Assembly: GCA_013361525.1 (NCBI GenBank) | Contig: JABFXY010000148.1 | Location: forward strand, 1 to 35,136 | DNA from: Polyangiaceae bacterium | Lineage (GTDB): Bacteria; Myxococcota_A; Polyangia; Polyangiales; Polyangiaceae | Reading direction: 5' to 3' | DNA: 35,136 nt | Shown here: piece by piece, positions 7,662 to 18,060 of the stretch | Layout of the letters: each line of letters begins with the position of its first letter | Numbering within the stretch: position 1 is the stretch's first letter | The notes under the pieces: model-generated | What the model was told of the DNA's origin: nothing | Database searches by the model: none | Seen by the model: only the letters and a program-made list of their open reading frames with translations | Made by a program: the position numbers and the translations under genes

Positions 7662-8105
7662 TCACGCGGTGCACTTCCAGCCGCTCGAGTCGTCGCACCT
7701 GCGCGCGAAGATCACCTCGTCGTCCAGCGAAAGGGACGCCTCGCGGAGCGCGTCGCGCAGCGAACGGTAGCGGCCGATGCGCGCGAGCCTCGCTGCATTC
7801 ACTTCGAAGAACACCGCTTCGGGCACGACCGCACTGACGTTCGCTGCGCCTGCAGCGCCGCGCTCGACCACGATGAGCCGCCCGCGCTGGAAGGCGCGGC
7901 TCGGCGGACCCCACTTGCGCGGACCGACCCATGTCACGAGAAGCCGCGTGCCGCGCCCGAGACCACGTGGCCACTCGAGCTCGACGTCCTCGTGGCACAG
8001 GGAAATCGCGCGCGGAAAATCGCGCGCTTCCACGGCGTCGCACCAGGCGAGGACGACATCCAGCGAGCTGTTCCAGGAACTTGGTTCGTCCGCAAATTCC
8101 TCCAT
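7662..8105 (-). CDS. NTF2/SnoaL-like small protein
   Basis: The product is 147 residues. Its pattern is an N-terminal helix (VVLAWCDAVEARDF), a CHEDVELEWP strand, then GRGTRLLVTWVG and later beta strands ending in ARIGRYRSLRDAL. This is the cone-shaped NTF2/SnoaL-like layout found in many small enzymes and binding proteins. The catalytic residues of a specific family could not be recognised, so no reaction is assigned. The ATG at 8105 is preferred because GGAAGGGG lies about eight bases upstream. A longer in-frame start at 8204 adds a Cys- and Arg-rich leader of low plausibility. It lies about 110 bases upstream of the pseudokinase on the same strand and is divergent from the lipoprotein gene at 8323. 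Confidence 0.7.
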   Translation of the reverse strand: MEEFADEPSSWNSSLDVVLAWCDAVEARDFPRAISLCHEDVELEWPRGLGRGTRLLVTWVGPRKWGPPSRAFQRGRLIVVERGAAGAANVSAVVPEAVFFEVNAARLARIGRYRSLRDALREASLSLDDEVIFARRCDDSSGWKCTA

Positions 8106-8322
8106 GACGAAACCCCTTCCGCTCGCTCGCAGCGCACGCTGTGCAATTGACTGAGATCGGCATGCAGCGGTCGTGCCCCATGCGGCACACCCACGGACTC
8201 CCAACGACGCGCGCGCAGCCCGTGGCGGTGGGGCTCACCTGGGGCGGAACCCCTGGCCTCAATGCAATCTGCCGCGGATCGGGATGCGACCTCGGCGCTG
8301 CCTGTACTACGATGCGCCGCAC

Positions 8323-9147
8323 ATGTCGTCCCGGCGGAATCCGATCCAACCGCTCGTGATGGTCTTTTGCGCGGGCATCTTCGCGGCGACGGCCGCGACC
8401 ACGGGCTGCTCGAGCTCGCTCTCGCAAGGGCCGAGCGACACCCTGCGCCAGTACGCCCGCGCCCTCGAAGACAAGCGCGTCGAAGACGCATACCGGCTGC
8501 TGTCGGACGAGGCCCGTCGCTCGATCTCCCTCGATGCGTTCCGGCGCATGGTCCTCGAGAATCCCGAGGACGTGATGGAGGTCGCGCGGGCGCTCGCTCG
8601 CCCCGCGTCCGACCCCAACGTGCGGGCCACCGTCACGATGCCGAACGGCGAAGAATTGACGATGATCTTCGAGGACGGCCGCTGGCGTATCGACGTCGCT
8701 GCGATCGATCTCTACGGGCAAGCGACGCCGCGACAGGCACTCGTCGGGTTCCTGCGTGCGTACGAGCGCAAGCGCTACGACGTCATCCTGCGCTATGTGC
8801 CCGACGCGGAACGCGAAGGTGTGCAAGCAAAAGCGGGCACCGACGCCGCCGCGAAGCCGCCGGCGTCGCCGCCGCCTGGTTCGCCCCCGACGGCTGCGAA
8901 GCCTCCCGCCGCACCCCCGGCTACAGAGGCGGAGACGAGCGGCGGCGAGCTGACGTCCGACAAGCTGAAGGAGTCTTGGGAAGGCCTTCAAAAGGACGAG
9001 ATGGTGCGAATTACGCAGGCGCTGAAGGCCGCGCTGCCGTCCGCCACCATCGAAGAGGTCGGCGACGTCGCGAGCATGCCGTACGGCTCGGGCAACACCG
9101 TCTCGTTCGTGCGCGAGCGCGGCGTCTGGAAGATTCGCGACTTCTGA
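8323..9147 (+). CDS. Putative lipoprotein with NTF2-like (DUF4878-type) region and Pro-rich linker
   Basis: The product is 274 residues. The N-terminus is a signal sequence (basic SSRR, hydrophobic VMVFCAGIFAATA) ending at a weak lipobox TTGC, so lipidation is likely but not certain. Residues about 35-130 (DTLRQYARALEDKRVEDAYRLLS, then MPNGEELTMIFEDGRWRID) look like the small NTF2-like domains of secreted proteins. A Pro/Ala linker at about 165-200 separates a second, shorter region that ends FVRERGVWKIRDF, again an NTF2-like last strand. The start is the ATG at 8323; upstream in-frame starts would mask the signal peptide. The specific function is unknown. It is followed by lon on the same strand after 124 bases. 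Confidence 0.75.
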   Translation: MSSRRNPIQPLVMVFCAGIFAATAATTGCSSSLSQGPSDTLRQYARALEDKRVEDAYRLLSDEARRSISLDAFRRMVLENPEDVMEVARALARPASDPNVRATVTMPNGEELTMIFEDGRWRIDVAAIDLYGQATPRQALVGFLRAYERKRYDVILRYVPDAEREGVQAKAGTDAAAKPPASPPPGSPPTAAKPPAAPPATEAETSGGELTSDKLKESWEGLQKDEMVRITQALKAALPSATIEEVGDVASMPYGSGNTVSFVRERGVWKIRDF

Positions 9148-9271
9148 CGCGATCCCGCACGTGGCGGACGATGCGCGAGCACGCTCGCCGACGGCGGAAG
9201 CGTTCCTCTTCGCGCGTGCCGCGGTACCTGACCTAGCCTGACGCCCCCGGGTGTACTAGCTTCCGTCTCAT

Positions 9272-11713
<2,442 letters not shown>

Positions 11714-11722
11714 CGTTCGCGC

Positions 11723-14038
11723 GTGCGCTGGTCTGCCCTGATCTCGCGCCTGCGGACACCGAGCGGCATCGCCATCGCGGTGTCGCTCGTGTTCGGCCTC
11801 GCGATGGGAATGGTGCCCGGGTTCGGCGGGCCCGGTTACGAGATCGCGCTCGTCACGGGGATCGTGATGCCGAGCGTCGTCGCGATCGCGACGGCGATCG
11901 AGCTGGGTCGGCGCGATGACGCTCCGTTCGAGCTCCTCGCGCGCGGTGCGTCCATCGGCGCGCTGGCGACGGTAGCGACCTTCGTCGCGACGTCGATCCA
12001 CGGCCTGCGTAACGGCTTCTGCGATCCGCTGTCGGGCTACGAAATCGTCGCGCTCGGGCCGGGCATCGGGCTCGTCGTCGCAGGGGCTTGGGGTTGGGCG
12101 GCGTCCGAGCTCGCGCGTTTCCTCCCCGATCGTGGAGCGCGCGCGCGCCTACGTCGCGTCGCGCGCGTGGTCTTTGCGCTCGCAGGGCCCCTCGGCGGAA
12201 TCGCCGTGAGCCTCGCGCGCTACTACACGAGCCCGATCATCTTCGCGTACGACCCGTTTGCCGGTTACTTCAGCGGCACGATCTACGACACGGTGCTCGA
12301 CTACGGCACGCTCGGTACCTACCGCCTGGGGACCGCCGCGACGGCCGTCGCGACCATCGTCGTTGCGATCCATCTTCGTCGCACCGAGCGAGGTCACGCG
12401 CGCCCCGCGCTCATCGGTCGGCCAGGCCTCCTCGCGATCGGCGTCGTGGCGGCGCTCGCGAGCGCGATCGTCACTGCGTCGGGCCCACGCCTCGGACATT
12501 GGAACACGCGCGCCTCGATCGAAGAGGAGCTCGGCGGGCGCATCGAAGGAGATCGCTGTCTCGTCGTGTACGCCCGCTCGTTGCGTCCCGAGCGCGTTCG
12601 CCGCTTTGCGGCCGAGTGCGAGGCGCACGTCGCGCTCGTCGAGTCGTGGTGGGGCGCACGCGGACCCGAGAAAATCACCGCGTTCCTCTTCAGCGGGGAA
12701 GGGGAGAAGGCGCGTCTCATGGGCGCTTCGGGCACCAACGTCGCGAAGCCGTGGCGCGCCGAGGTCTACGTCCAGGACATGGATTTCCCGCACCGCGTGG
12801 TCGGCCACGAGCTGATGCACGTCGTCGCGGCATCCGACGGTCAGGGACCGTTCCGCGTCGCGGGCTCGTGGGGTGGATACCTGCCGAACCCAGGCCTCAT
12901 CGAAGGTGTCGCCGTCGCCGCCTCCCCGAAGGAGGACGATCTGTCCCCGATGGAGTGGGCGAAGGCGATGAAGGATCTCGAGATTCTTCCGCGCCTCTCG
13001 CAGCTCTTCACGCTTGGTTTTCTCGGCGAAAACTCGTCGATGGCATACACCGTGAGCGGCGCCTTCGTCGGGTGGATCCACGACGAGTACGGGGCGGAGG
13101 TCGTGCGCCGCTGGTACGGAGGCGAAGCGCTCGAGTCGCTCACCCACAAGAGCCTCGCGGACCTGGAAGCCGATTGGCACGTCGCCCTCGACCGCATCGC
13201 GCTCGCCGAAGCGGCGAAGGTGCAAGCGAAGGCGCGATTCGATCGGCCGGGCTTCTTCGCGCGGCGGTGCCCGCGCATCGTGGACCAATGCCGCGAGCAA
13301 GCCGACGTGATGGCGTCCTCCGGCGACATCGACGGCGCCCTCGAGCAGCTCGCGCGCGCGCGCAGCTTCGATCCCGACAACCCGAGCCTGCGCCTCGAGG
13401 AAGCGAGCGCGCTCGTCGCCGGCACCGAGCGTGAGAAGGGCCTCGCCCTTTACGAAACGATCGCGAACGATCCGAACGCCCCCGCGTTCGCGCGCGACCG
13501 CGCGATCGAGGCGCTCGGCGATCAGGCGCTCAAGTTCGGCGACGTCGACGCCGCGCGTGCGCGCTACGAATCGGTGCTGCCGCGGATCATCGACGAAGCG
13601 AAGCTCCGCACGCTCTACGTGAAGCTGCGCGCGACCGAGGACGCCGAGCTACGCGTCGCCATCGTGACGCTTCTTCTCGGCGTCGGTCGCCAAGAGCCGG
13701 ACCGAACGGCGGCGGCGGCCCTGCTCGGAACGATCGACCGCGACCGACCGAACGACGGTCTCGCCGCCTACCTGCTCGCGCGGCACTTCGTCGATGCCGG
13801 CAGCTACGAGACCGCCTCTGCGCACCTCGACCGGGCGCTGTCGCGGACGATCACCGTGCCTCGCGTGCGGATCGAAGCCTTGCGGCTACGCATCCTTTCG
13901 GCCGTGGCGATCGCCGATTGCCCGGCGGCCGCCAAGACGCTCGTCGACTACGAGCGCGAACCGGACGTCAGCCCGTCCCGCGTCGACTTCGCACGCAGCC
14001 TGGTCGCCCTCTGCGAGGCGTACCCGGCGGCTCGGTGA
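11723..14038 (+). CDS. Membrane-anchored HExxH (peptidase MA-like) metallopeptidase with TPR C-terminus
   Basis: The product is 771 residues from a GTG at 11723. Residues 1-260 contain about six or more hydrophobic segments. Next comes a gluzincin-type domain: HELMH at 362-366 inside VVGHELMHVVAAS, and a third zinc ligand E394 in GLIEGVAVAAS. This spacing and the EG-A context match the peptidase MA family. Later residues (WIHDEYGAEVVRRWYGG) fit the same fold. The rest, about 510-770, is TPR-like (GALEQLARARSFDPDNPSL, AAYLLARHFVDAGSYETAS). A membrane-bound protease or binding protein facing the periplasm is inferred; the substrate is unknown. It lies 9 bases after lon, suggesting joint expression and possibly joint protein quality control. 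The GTG is the only plausible start that keeps the first membrane segment. Confidence 0.8.
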   Translation: MRWSALISRLRTPSGIAIAVSLVFGLAMGMVPGFGGPGYEIALVTGIVMPSVVAIATAIELGRRDDAPFELLARGASIGALATVATFVATSIHGLRNGFCDPLSGYEIVALGPGIGLVVAGAWGWAASELARFLPDRGARARLRRVARVVFALAGPLGGIAVSLARYYTSPIIFAYDPFAGYFSGTIYDTVLDYGTLGTYRLGTAATAVATIVVAIHLRRTERGHARPALIGRPGLLAIGVVAALASAIVTASGPRLGHWNTRASIEEELGGRIEGDRCLVVYARSLRPERVRRFAAECEAHVALVESWWGARGPEKITAFLFSGEGEKARLMGASGTNVAKPWRAEVYVQDMDFPHRVVGHELMHVVAASDGQGPFRVAGSWGGYLPNPGLIEGVAVAASPKEDDLSPMEWAKAMKDLEILPRLSQLFTLGFLGENSSMAYTVSGAFVGWIHDEYGAEVVRRWYGGEALESLTHKSLADLEADWHVALDRIALAEAAKVQAKARFDRPGFFARRCPRIVDQCREQADVMASSGDIDGALEQLARARSFDPDNPSLRLEEASALVAGTEREKGLALYETIANDPNAPAFARDRAIEALGDQALKFGDVDAARARYESVLPRIIDEAKLRTLYVKLRATEDAELRVAIVTLLLGVGRQEPDRTAAAALLGTIDRDRPNDGLAAYLLARHFVDAGSYETASAHLDRALSRTITVPRVRIEALRLRILSAVAIADCPAAAKTLVDYEREPDVSPSRVDFARSLVALCEAYPAAR

Positions 14039-14068
14039 GGCCCTCCGTTCGTTCCTGGTGAGCCTAGC

Positions 14069-14479
14069 TCACATCTTGGGCGTGGCCTTGCAGATGTCGC
14101 TCTCGCGGCAGGCCGCGACGCGCTCGAGCTTGTCCAGGGGGTTGCCGCAGTCCTCGTTTCGGATCTCCGACAGGCACTCGGTCAGCTCCTTCTGATCGAC
14201 GCCGCCCGGGCAATCCTCGGCGTTCAAGTCGTCGCGTACATCCTTGCTGATGTCCGCGTTGCATTGTGAAGAGTCCTTCCACTTCTTGCCTTCGCCGACG
14301 TTGTTGCAGCGCTGCTCGCGCTCGCATCGGGCCAGGGCGATGGCCTTGACCGCGGACTCGCTCACACCGGCGGCAGCCGGTGTCGGCTTGGTGCGCTCAC
14401 CCTTGATGTCGCGAGACTCGCAGGCGACGAAACAACAGCCGAACGCGGCCAGTAAGGCCCATCCAACCTTCTGTCTCAT
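14069..14479 (-). CDS. Cys-rich lipoprotein, DUF6184-like
   Basis: The product is 136 residues. A signal peptide (WALLAAFGCCFVAC) ends in a lipobox-like FVAC, predicting lipidation. The mature part carries about six Cys in the arrangement ARCEREQRCNN, SQCNAD, AEDCPGG, TECLSEI, NEDCGNPL, AACRESDIC. This resembles the DUF6184 lipoproteins reported near biosynthetic loci in myxobacteria. That match is from memory and the function is unknown; no biosynthetic cluster is visible here. GAGGTGAAG about four to eight bases before the ATG at 14479 supports the start. It converges on the TPR-peptidase gene and is divergent from the hybrid histidine kinase. Confidence 0.82.
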   Translation of the reverse strand: MRQKVGWALLAAFGCCFVACESRDIKGERTKPTPAAAGVSESAVKAIALARCEREQRCNNVGEGKKWKDSSQCNADISKDVRDDLNAEDCPGGVDQKELTECLSEIRNEDCGNPLDKLERVAACRESDICKATPKM

Positions 14480-14505
14480 GACTTCACCTCACCCTTGTTC
14501 GAGCA

Positions 14506-14529
14506 ACGGCCGGACCAAGCTCCGGCCGT
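14506..14529 (-). promoter_or_regulatory. Perfect hairpin in the leader of the DUF6184-like gene
   Basis: The arms ACGGCCGGA (14506-14514) and TCCGGCCGT (14521-14529) pair perfectly over nine bases, with a CCAAGC loop. It lies 27 bases upstream of the minus-strand start at 14479, in the 295-base gap shared with the histidine kinase. A second small palindrome, GTGGCC-TCG-GGCCAC, is at 14574-14588. They could be mRNA leader structures or operators; no regulator is known. Nothing else was recognised in the gap. Confidence 0.4.
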
Positions 14530-14774
14530 CCCGAGACAGAGGGTCGGAAAGCGGTGGTTCGGCGCCGTCGTGGGTGGCCTCGGGCCACGCCCGCCGCGGT
14601 GAGGCATTCGTGCGCTTGCGTGCGTGGGGCGGTTCGGTAGCCGCTCGCCTGCGCGCCACCTCGAATCAAAACGGCGACATCCGACGCTCGACCTGACCTG
14701 CGCGTCATCTGGACAGGTTCGCGGAGCAAGCCGTGCGAACTTGTTTATGATTCAACGACAACAGCTTGGTGAAC

Positions 14775-17198
14775 ATGGAAGGCCGAGGGACTTTGGAGGT
14801 GCTCGCACGCGCGCTCGGCGTGGTCGCTCGCCACGAAACCATCCTCGCTTCAGCTGCGTTTGCCGAGCTTGCCGAGCTGCTTCGTTCATCGACGGGCTTC
14901 TTTCACCTCGCGATCACGCGGTCCGAGCGCCCAGGGCTTTTTCGGGTTCTCGCATCGACGCGCGGCGAAATGGAGTCGCTGCTGCCCTTCCGCACGCTGC
15001 TCACGTCGTCTCGCCGCATCTACGAGACCGTGTACGTCAGCGCGAGCTCGCTCATCGTCGGCGAGCTCGACAAGAGCGCGACCGAGCTCGAGCGTCAGGG
15101 AGCCAAAATCGGCTTTGGATCGTACGCCATGTTCCCGGTGCTCGAGGCGCCGGGCGGCAACGTCATCGCTGCGCTCGTCGTCGCCTTCCGCGAGCCGAAC
15201 GCCGTGCAGACGTTCGATGTCGCGCTCTTCACGGAGATCGCGGCATCGATCGGGCCGAGCGTTGCGCGCGGGCTCCTCGCAGGCCAACGCGAGCGAGCCC
15301 TCCGCATCATCGAAGCTTCGGGCGACGCGCTGATTGCCTGGGACAGCGAAGGTCGCGTCACCGACGTCAACCGCTCCGCAGAGCGATTGCTCGTCGCAAC
15401 GCGTTCCGAGCTCCTCGGTGTACCGATTCAAGAGCTCTTCGGCGCGATTCCGATCGGGCCTTCCACCGGCCAGCGCCTGCCGCTGAAGACGCGCAACGGC
15501 CGGCTCCTTCAGGTCGCTGCCACGGTGAGCCCGGTGCAAGGCGATCCGCTCGTCTTTGCGCACGCGCTCGTCCGCGATCTGTCGGACATCATCGCCGCCG
15601 AGCAGGACGCCGCGTCGCGCCTCGCACAGCTTCGTGAGCTCACCGAGCAGCACATGGTGCTCCTCGACAATGCGCCGCTGCTCATCTTCCGGCTCGATCC
15701 CGAGTCGCACGAGGTGCTCTACCTGAATCGCCACGCCGAGCACCTGTTCGGCGTCCCGGCATCGCGCGCGCTCTCGACGCCCGGCTTCCTCCGCGACGCG
15801 CACGTCGATCCGGAGGGCGCGATCGCCTTCGAGGAGGCGGTCATCGTCGCGAAGCTCGGTCAGGTGATGCCCGCCTACGAGGCGCGCCTCCGCCGCGAAG
15901 GCGGCGAGCCCATCATCGCGCGCGGCACCATCTACCCGATCCTCAGCGACCTCGGCCGCGTCGTCGGCATCGAAGGCATCTTGCTCGACGTCACCAGCGA
16001 GCGCGCGGTTCGGTCGCGCCTCCTGCAGGCCGACCGTCTCGCGACCGTCGGCATGCTCGCCGCCGGCGTCGCCCACGAGATCAACAACCCCGCGGCGTTC
16101 ATGCTGCTCGGGCTCGACGTTCTCGCGCGCACGCTCCTCGGTCAGCAGGTGAAGATGAACGCCGAAACCGAGGAGCAGGTGCGGCAGCTCGTCGCGGACC
16201 TGCGCGACACGGGCCGGCGCATCGTCGACATCGCCCGTGACATGCGCACCTTCGCGAGCCCGCCGCCGCGCGGCGACCGAGGGCGAACGCTCGTCGACGT
16301 CGGCCGAACCATCGAGAGCGCCCTCACGATCACGCGCGCGCAAATCGTCGAGAAGGCCGATACCGACCTCGAGCTCTCGACCGATCTACCCCTGGTCGCC
16401 ATGGATGACGGCCGTCTCGGTCAGGTCATGGTGAACCTCCTCGTGAACGCCGCCCAAGCGGTGAGCGAGGCGCGGTCGGCGCGTGGGCCGCTCCCCGGCG
16501 GCGACAAGGTCCGCATCGCGACGCGCGTCGAGGAAGACTTCGTCGTCATCGAGGTCGAAGACACCGGCATCGGCATCAAAAGGGACGTCATCGATCGCGT
16601 CTTCGTCCCGTTCTTCACGACGAAGATGCCCGACGTCGGCACCGGCCTCGGCCTCGCGATCAGCCGCACCATCATCGAGAGCGCGGGCGGCACGATCGCC
16701 GTGGAGAGCCCCGGCCGTTACGGCGATCCGCCCTGTGGCGCGCGGTTCGTCATTCGCCTTCCGGCGCACGTCCCCGAAGACGACGGGCCCGAGAGCGGCG
16801 CACCCGTGGACGATACGCCGCGCCGCCGCGGCTCCGTCCTCATCGTCGAAGACGAGGTGCTCCTCGGCAAAGCGCTCGCGGATCAACTCTCCGAGATGCA
16901 CGAAGTCTCGCTCGTCACGAGCGCAGAGGACGCGCTCGGTCGCATCGCGCGGCAGCGCTTCGACGCCGTCCTCTGCGACGTGAAGATGCCCGCCATGAGC
17001 GGCGAAGAGCTCTACCGCGCCGTCGCGTCACGCGACCCCGAGCAAGCGCGCCGCTTCATCTTCATGACAGGCGTCGGCTTCAGCCCCGAGCTGCAGAGCT
17101 TCCTCGCCGAGGTGGGGGCGCCGATGCTCGAAAAGCCTTTTCCGCTCCGCCGCGCCCTCGGCATCATCGCGCAACACGTCGCCAAAACCGCCGATTGA
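14775..17198 (+). CDS. Hybrid sensor histidine kinase (GAF-like, two PAS, HisKA, HATPase, receiver)
   Basis: The product is 807 residues with no transmembrane segment, so a cytoplasmic sensor. An N-terminal GAF-like region (about 1-165) is followed by PAS 1 (about 170-280, ASGDALIAWDSEGRVTDVN) and PAS 2 (about 295-420, NAPLLIFRLDPESHEVLYLN). The HisKA H-box is GVAHEINNPAAF with phospho-acceptor H434. The ATPase domain shows the N-box (VNLLVNAAQAV), G1 (VEDTGIGI) and G2 (GTGLGLAIS). The C-terminal receiver has the acidic VEDE, phospho-acceptor D735 (CDVKMP), the MTG switch Thr and the EKPF Lys. It probably passes phosphate from H434 to D735 or uses the receiver for control; an output regulator is not nearby. 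Starts: ATG 14775 is used here, with TTG 14766 and GTG 14769 in frame just upstream. Confidence 0.93.
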   Translation: MEGRGTLEVLARALGVVARHETILASAAFAELAELLRSSTGFFHLAITRSERPGLFRVLASTRGEMESLLPFRTLLTSSRRIYETVYVSASSLIVGELDKSATELERQGAKIGFGSYAMFPVLEAPGGNVIAALVVAFREPNAVQTFDVALFTEIAASIGPSVARGLLAGQRERALRIIEASGDALIAWDSEGRVTDVNRSAERLLVATRSELLGVPIQELFGAIPIGPSTGQRLPLKTRNGRLLQVAATVSPVQGDPLVFAHALVRDLSDIIAAEQDAASRLAQLRELTEQHMVLLDNAPLLIFRLDPESHEVLYLNRHAEHLFGVPASRALSTPGFLRDAHVDPEGAIAFEEAVIVAKLGQVMPAYEARLRREGGEPIIARGTIYPILSDLGRVVGIEGILLDVTSERAVRSRLLQADRLATVGMLAAGVAHEINNPAAFMLLGLDVLARTLLGQQVKMNAETEEQVRQLVADLRDTGRRIVDIARDMRTFASPPPRGDRGRTLVDVGRTIESALTITRAQIVEKADTDLELSTDLPLVAMDDGRLGQVMVNLLVNAAQAVSEARSARGPLPGGDKVRIATRVEEDFVVIEVEDTGIGIKRDVIDRVFVPFFTTKMPDVGTGLGLAISRTIIESAGGTIAVESPGRYGDPPCGARFVIRLPAHVPEDDGPESGAPVDDTPRRRGSVLIVEDEVLLGKALADQLSEMHEVSLVTSAEDALGRIARQRFDAVLCDVKMPAMSGEELYRAVASRDPEQARRFIFMTGVGFSPELQSFLAEVGAPMLEKPFPLRRALGIIAQHVAKTAD

Positions 17199-17202
17199 GC
17201 TC

Positions 17203-17934
17203 TCAATAGGGCACGGCTCCGCGGGGCATGCGCCCGTGGCGTGGGCGGGGAGCCGGCATGCGGCCGGTGCCGAAGAACGACTCGTCCCAACGTTCGTGGA
17301 GGTCTTCGACGTCGCGGTAGACCTCGATCGCGCCCTTCAGGTCGCGGCCGGACCACCCGCCGCTTTCGACGGCAATGACCGGGACGCCGGCGCGCAACCC
17401 GGCCTCGACGTCGTACGGCGTGTCACCGATGAAGACGGCGCGCTCCGGCGGCACACGCAACATCTCGAGCGCGGCATTGACGACGTCGGGTGCAGGCTTC
17501 GAGCTGGAGACGTCGTCTGCGGTCGTCTCGACGTGGATGAGATCGTCGACGCCGGCGATCTTGAGAAGCGCCAGGACCTCGGAGCGTGTCGCGCTGGTCG
17601 CCGCGGCGAGCAAGAGCCCCTGGTCGAACATCCTGACCACGAGCTCGTCCGCGCGCGGGAACATCCGCAGCTTCGGCAGGTAATGGTCGCGGAAGAGCTC
17701 TTTGCGCCGCGCCGAGATCGCGCGCCCCTCCTTCGAGGCTTCAGCGATTCCTGTCAGCTCCGGAAGAAGGCGGTCGCCACCTTTTCCGATCCAATCGCGA
17801 ATCGCCGATTTCGATACGTCGTGTCCGAACTCGAGCAGCGCCTTTTGCCACGCGCCTGCATGCGCGTCGTTGGAGTCCACCAGCGTTCCATCGATGTCGA
17901 GCAGCACCGCGCGTAGATCGGTCGGAAGTCCCAT
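17203..17934 (-). CDS. HAD-superfamily phosphatase (phosphoglycolate-phosphatase-like)
   Basis: The 243-residue product has all HAD motifs: motif I DIDGTLVDS with nucleophile D13 and acid D15, motif II in AATSATR, motif III Lys in SSKPAPDVV, and motif IV FIGDTPYDVEAG. The helical C1 cap (about residues 20-90, including WIGKGGDRLLPELTG) places it with the beta-phosphoglucomutase and phosphoglycolate-phosphatase group. The substrate is unknown. The ATG at 17934 is the first start consistent with the fold; the frame stays open far upstream but that part is antisense to the monooxygenase gene. The C-terminal tail is Arg/Pro-rich (RMPAPRPRHGRMPRG). It converges on the histidine kinase gene with a 4-base gap and is divergent from the FAD monooxygenase. 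Confidence 0.88.
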   Translation of the reverse strand: MGLPTDLRAVLLDIDGTLVDSNDAHAGAWQKALLEFGHDVSKSAIRDWIGKGGDRLLPELTGIAEASKEGRAISARRKELFRDHYLPKLRMFPRADELVVRMFDQGLLLAAATSATRSEVLALLKIAGVDDLIHVETTADDVSSSKPAPDVVNAALEMLRVPPERAVFIGDTPYDVEAGLRAGVPVIAVESGGWSGRDLKGAIEVYRDVEDLHERWDESFFGTGRMPAPRPRHGRMPRGAVPY

Positions 17935-18060
17935 ATCTTCGTGTGCTGCAACGCGCGTACTCACGAACGTCGGCGCCTCATTCGGTAGCCGTCGGTGCCG
18001 CACCATCGCGGCGTGGCGTGACCATTTGCCACCCGGGTTCCTGGGCGTATCGTCCGCCCT

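Noticed and set aside
7630..8991. Minus-strand frame spanning two genes
   Set aside because: It overlaps the NTF2-like gene in another frame and the lipoprotein gene on the other strand, and its product is Arg-rich with no known fold.
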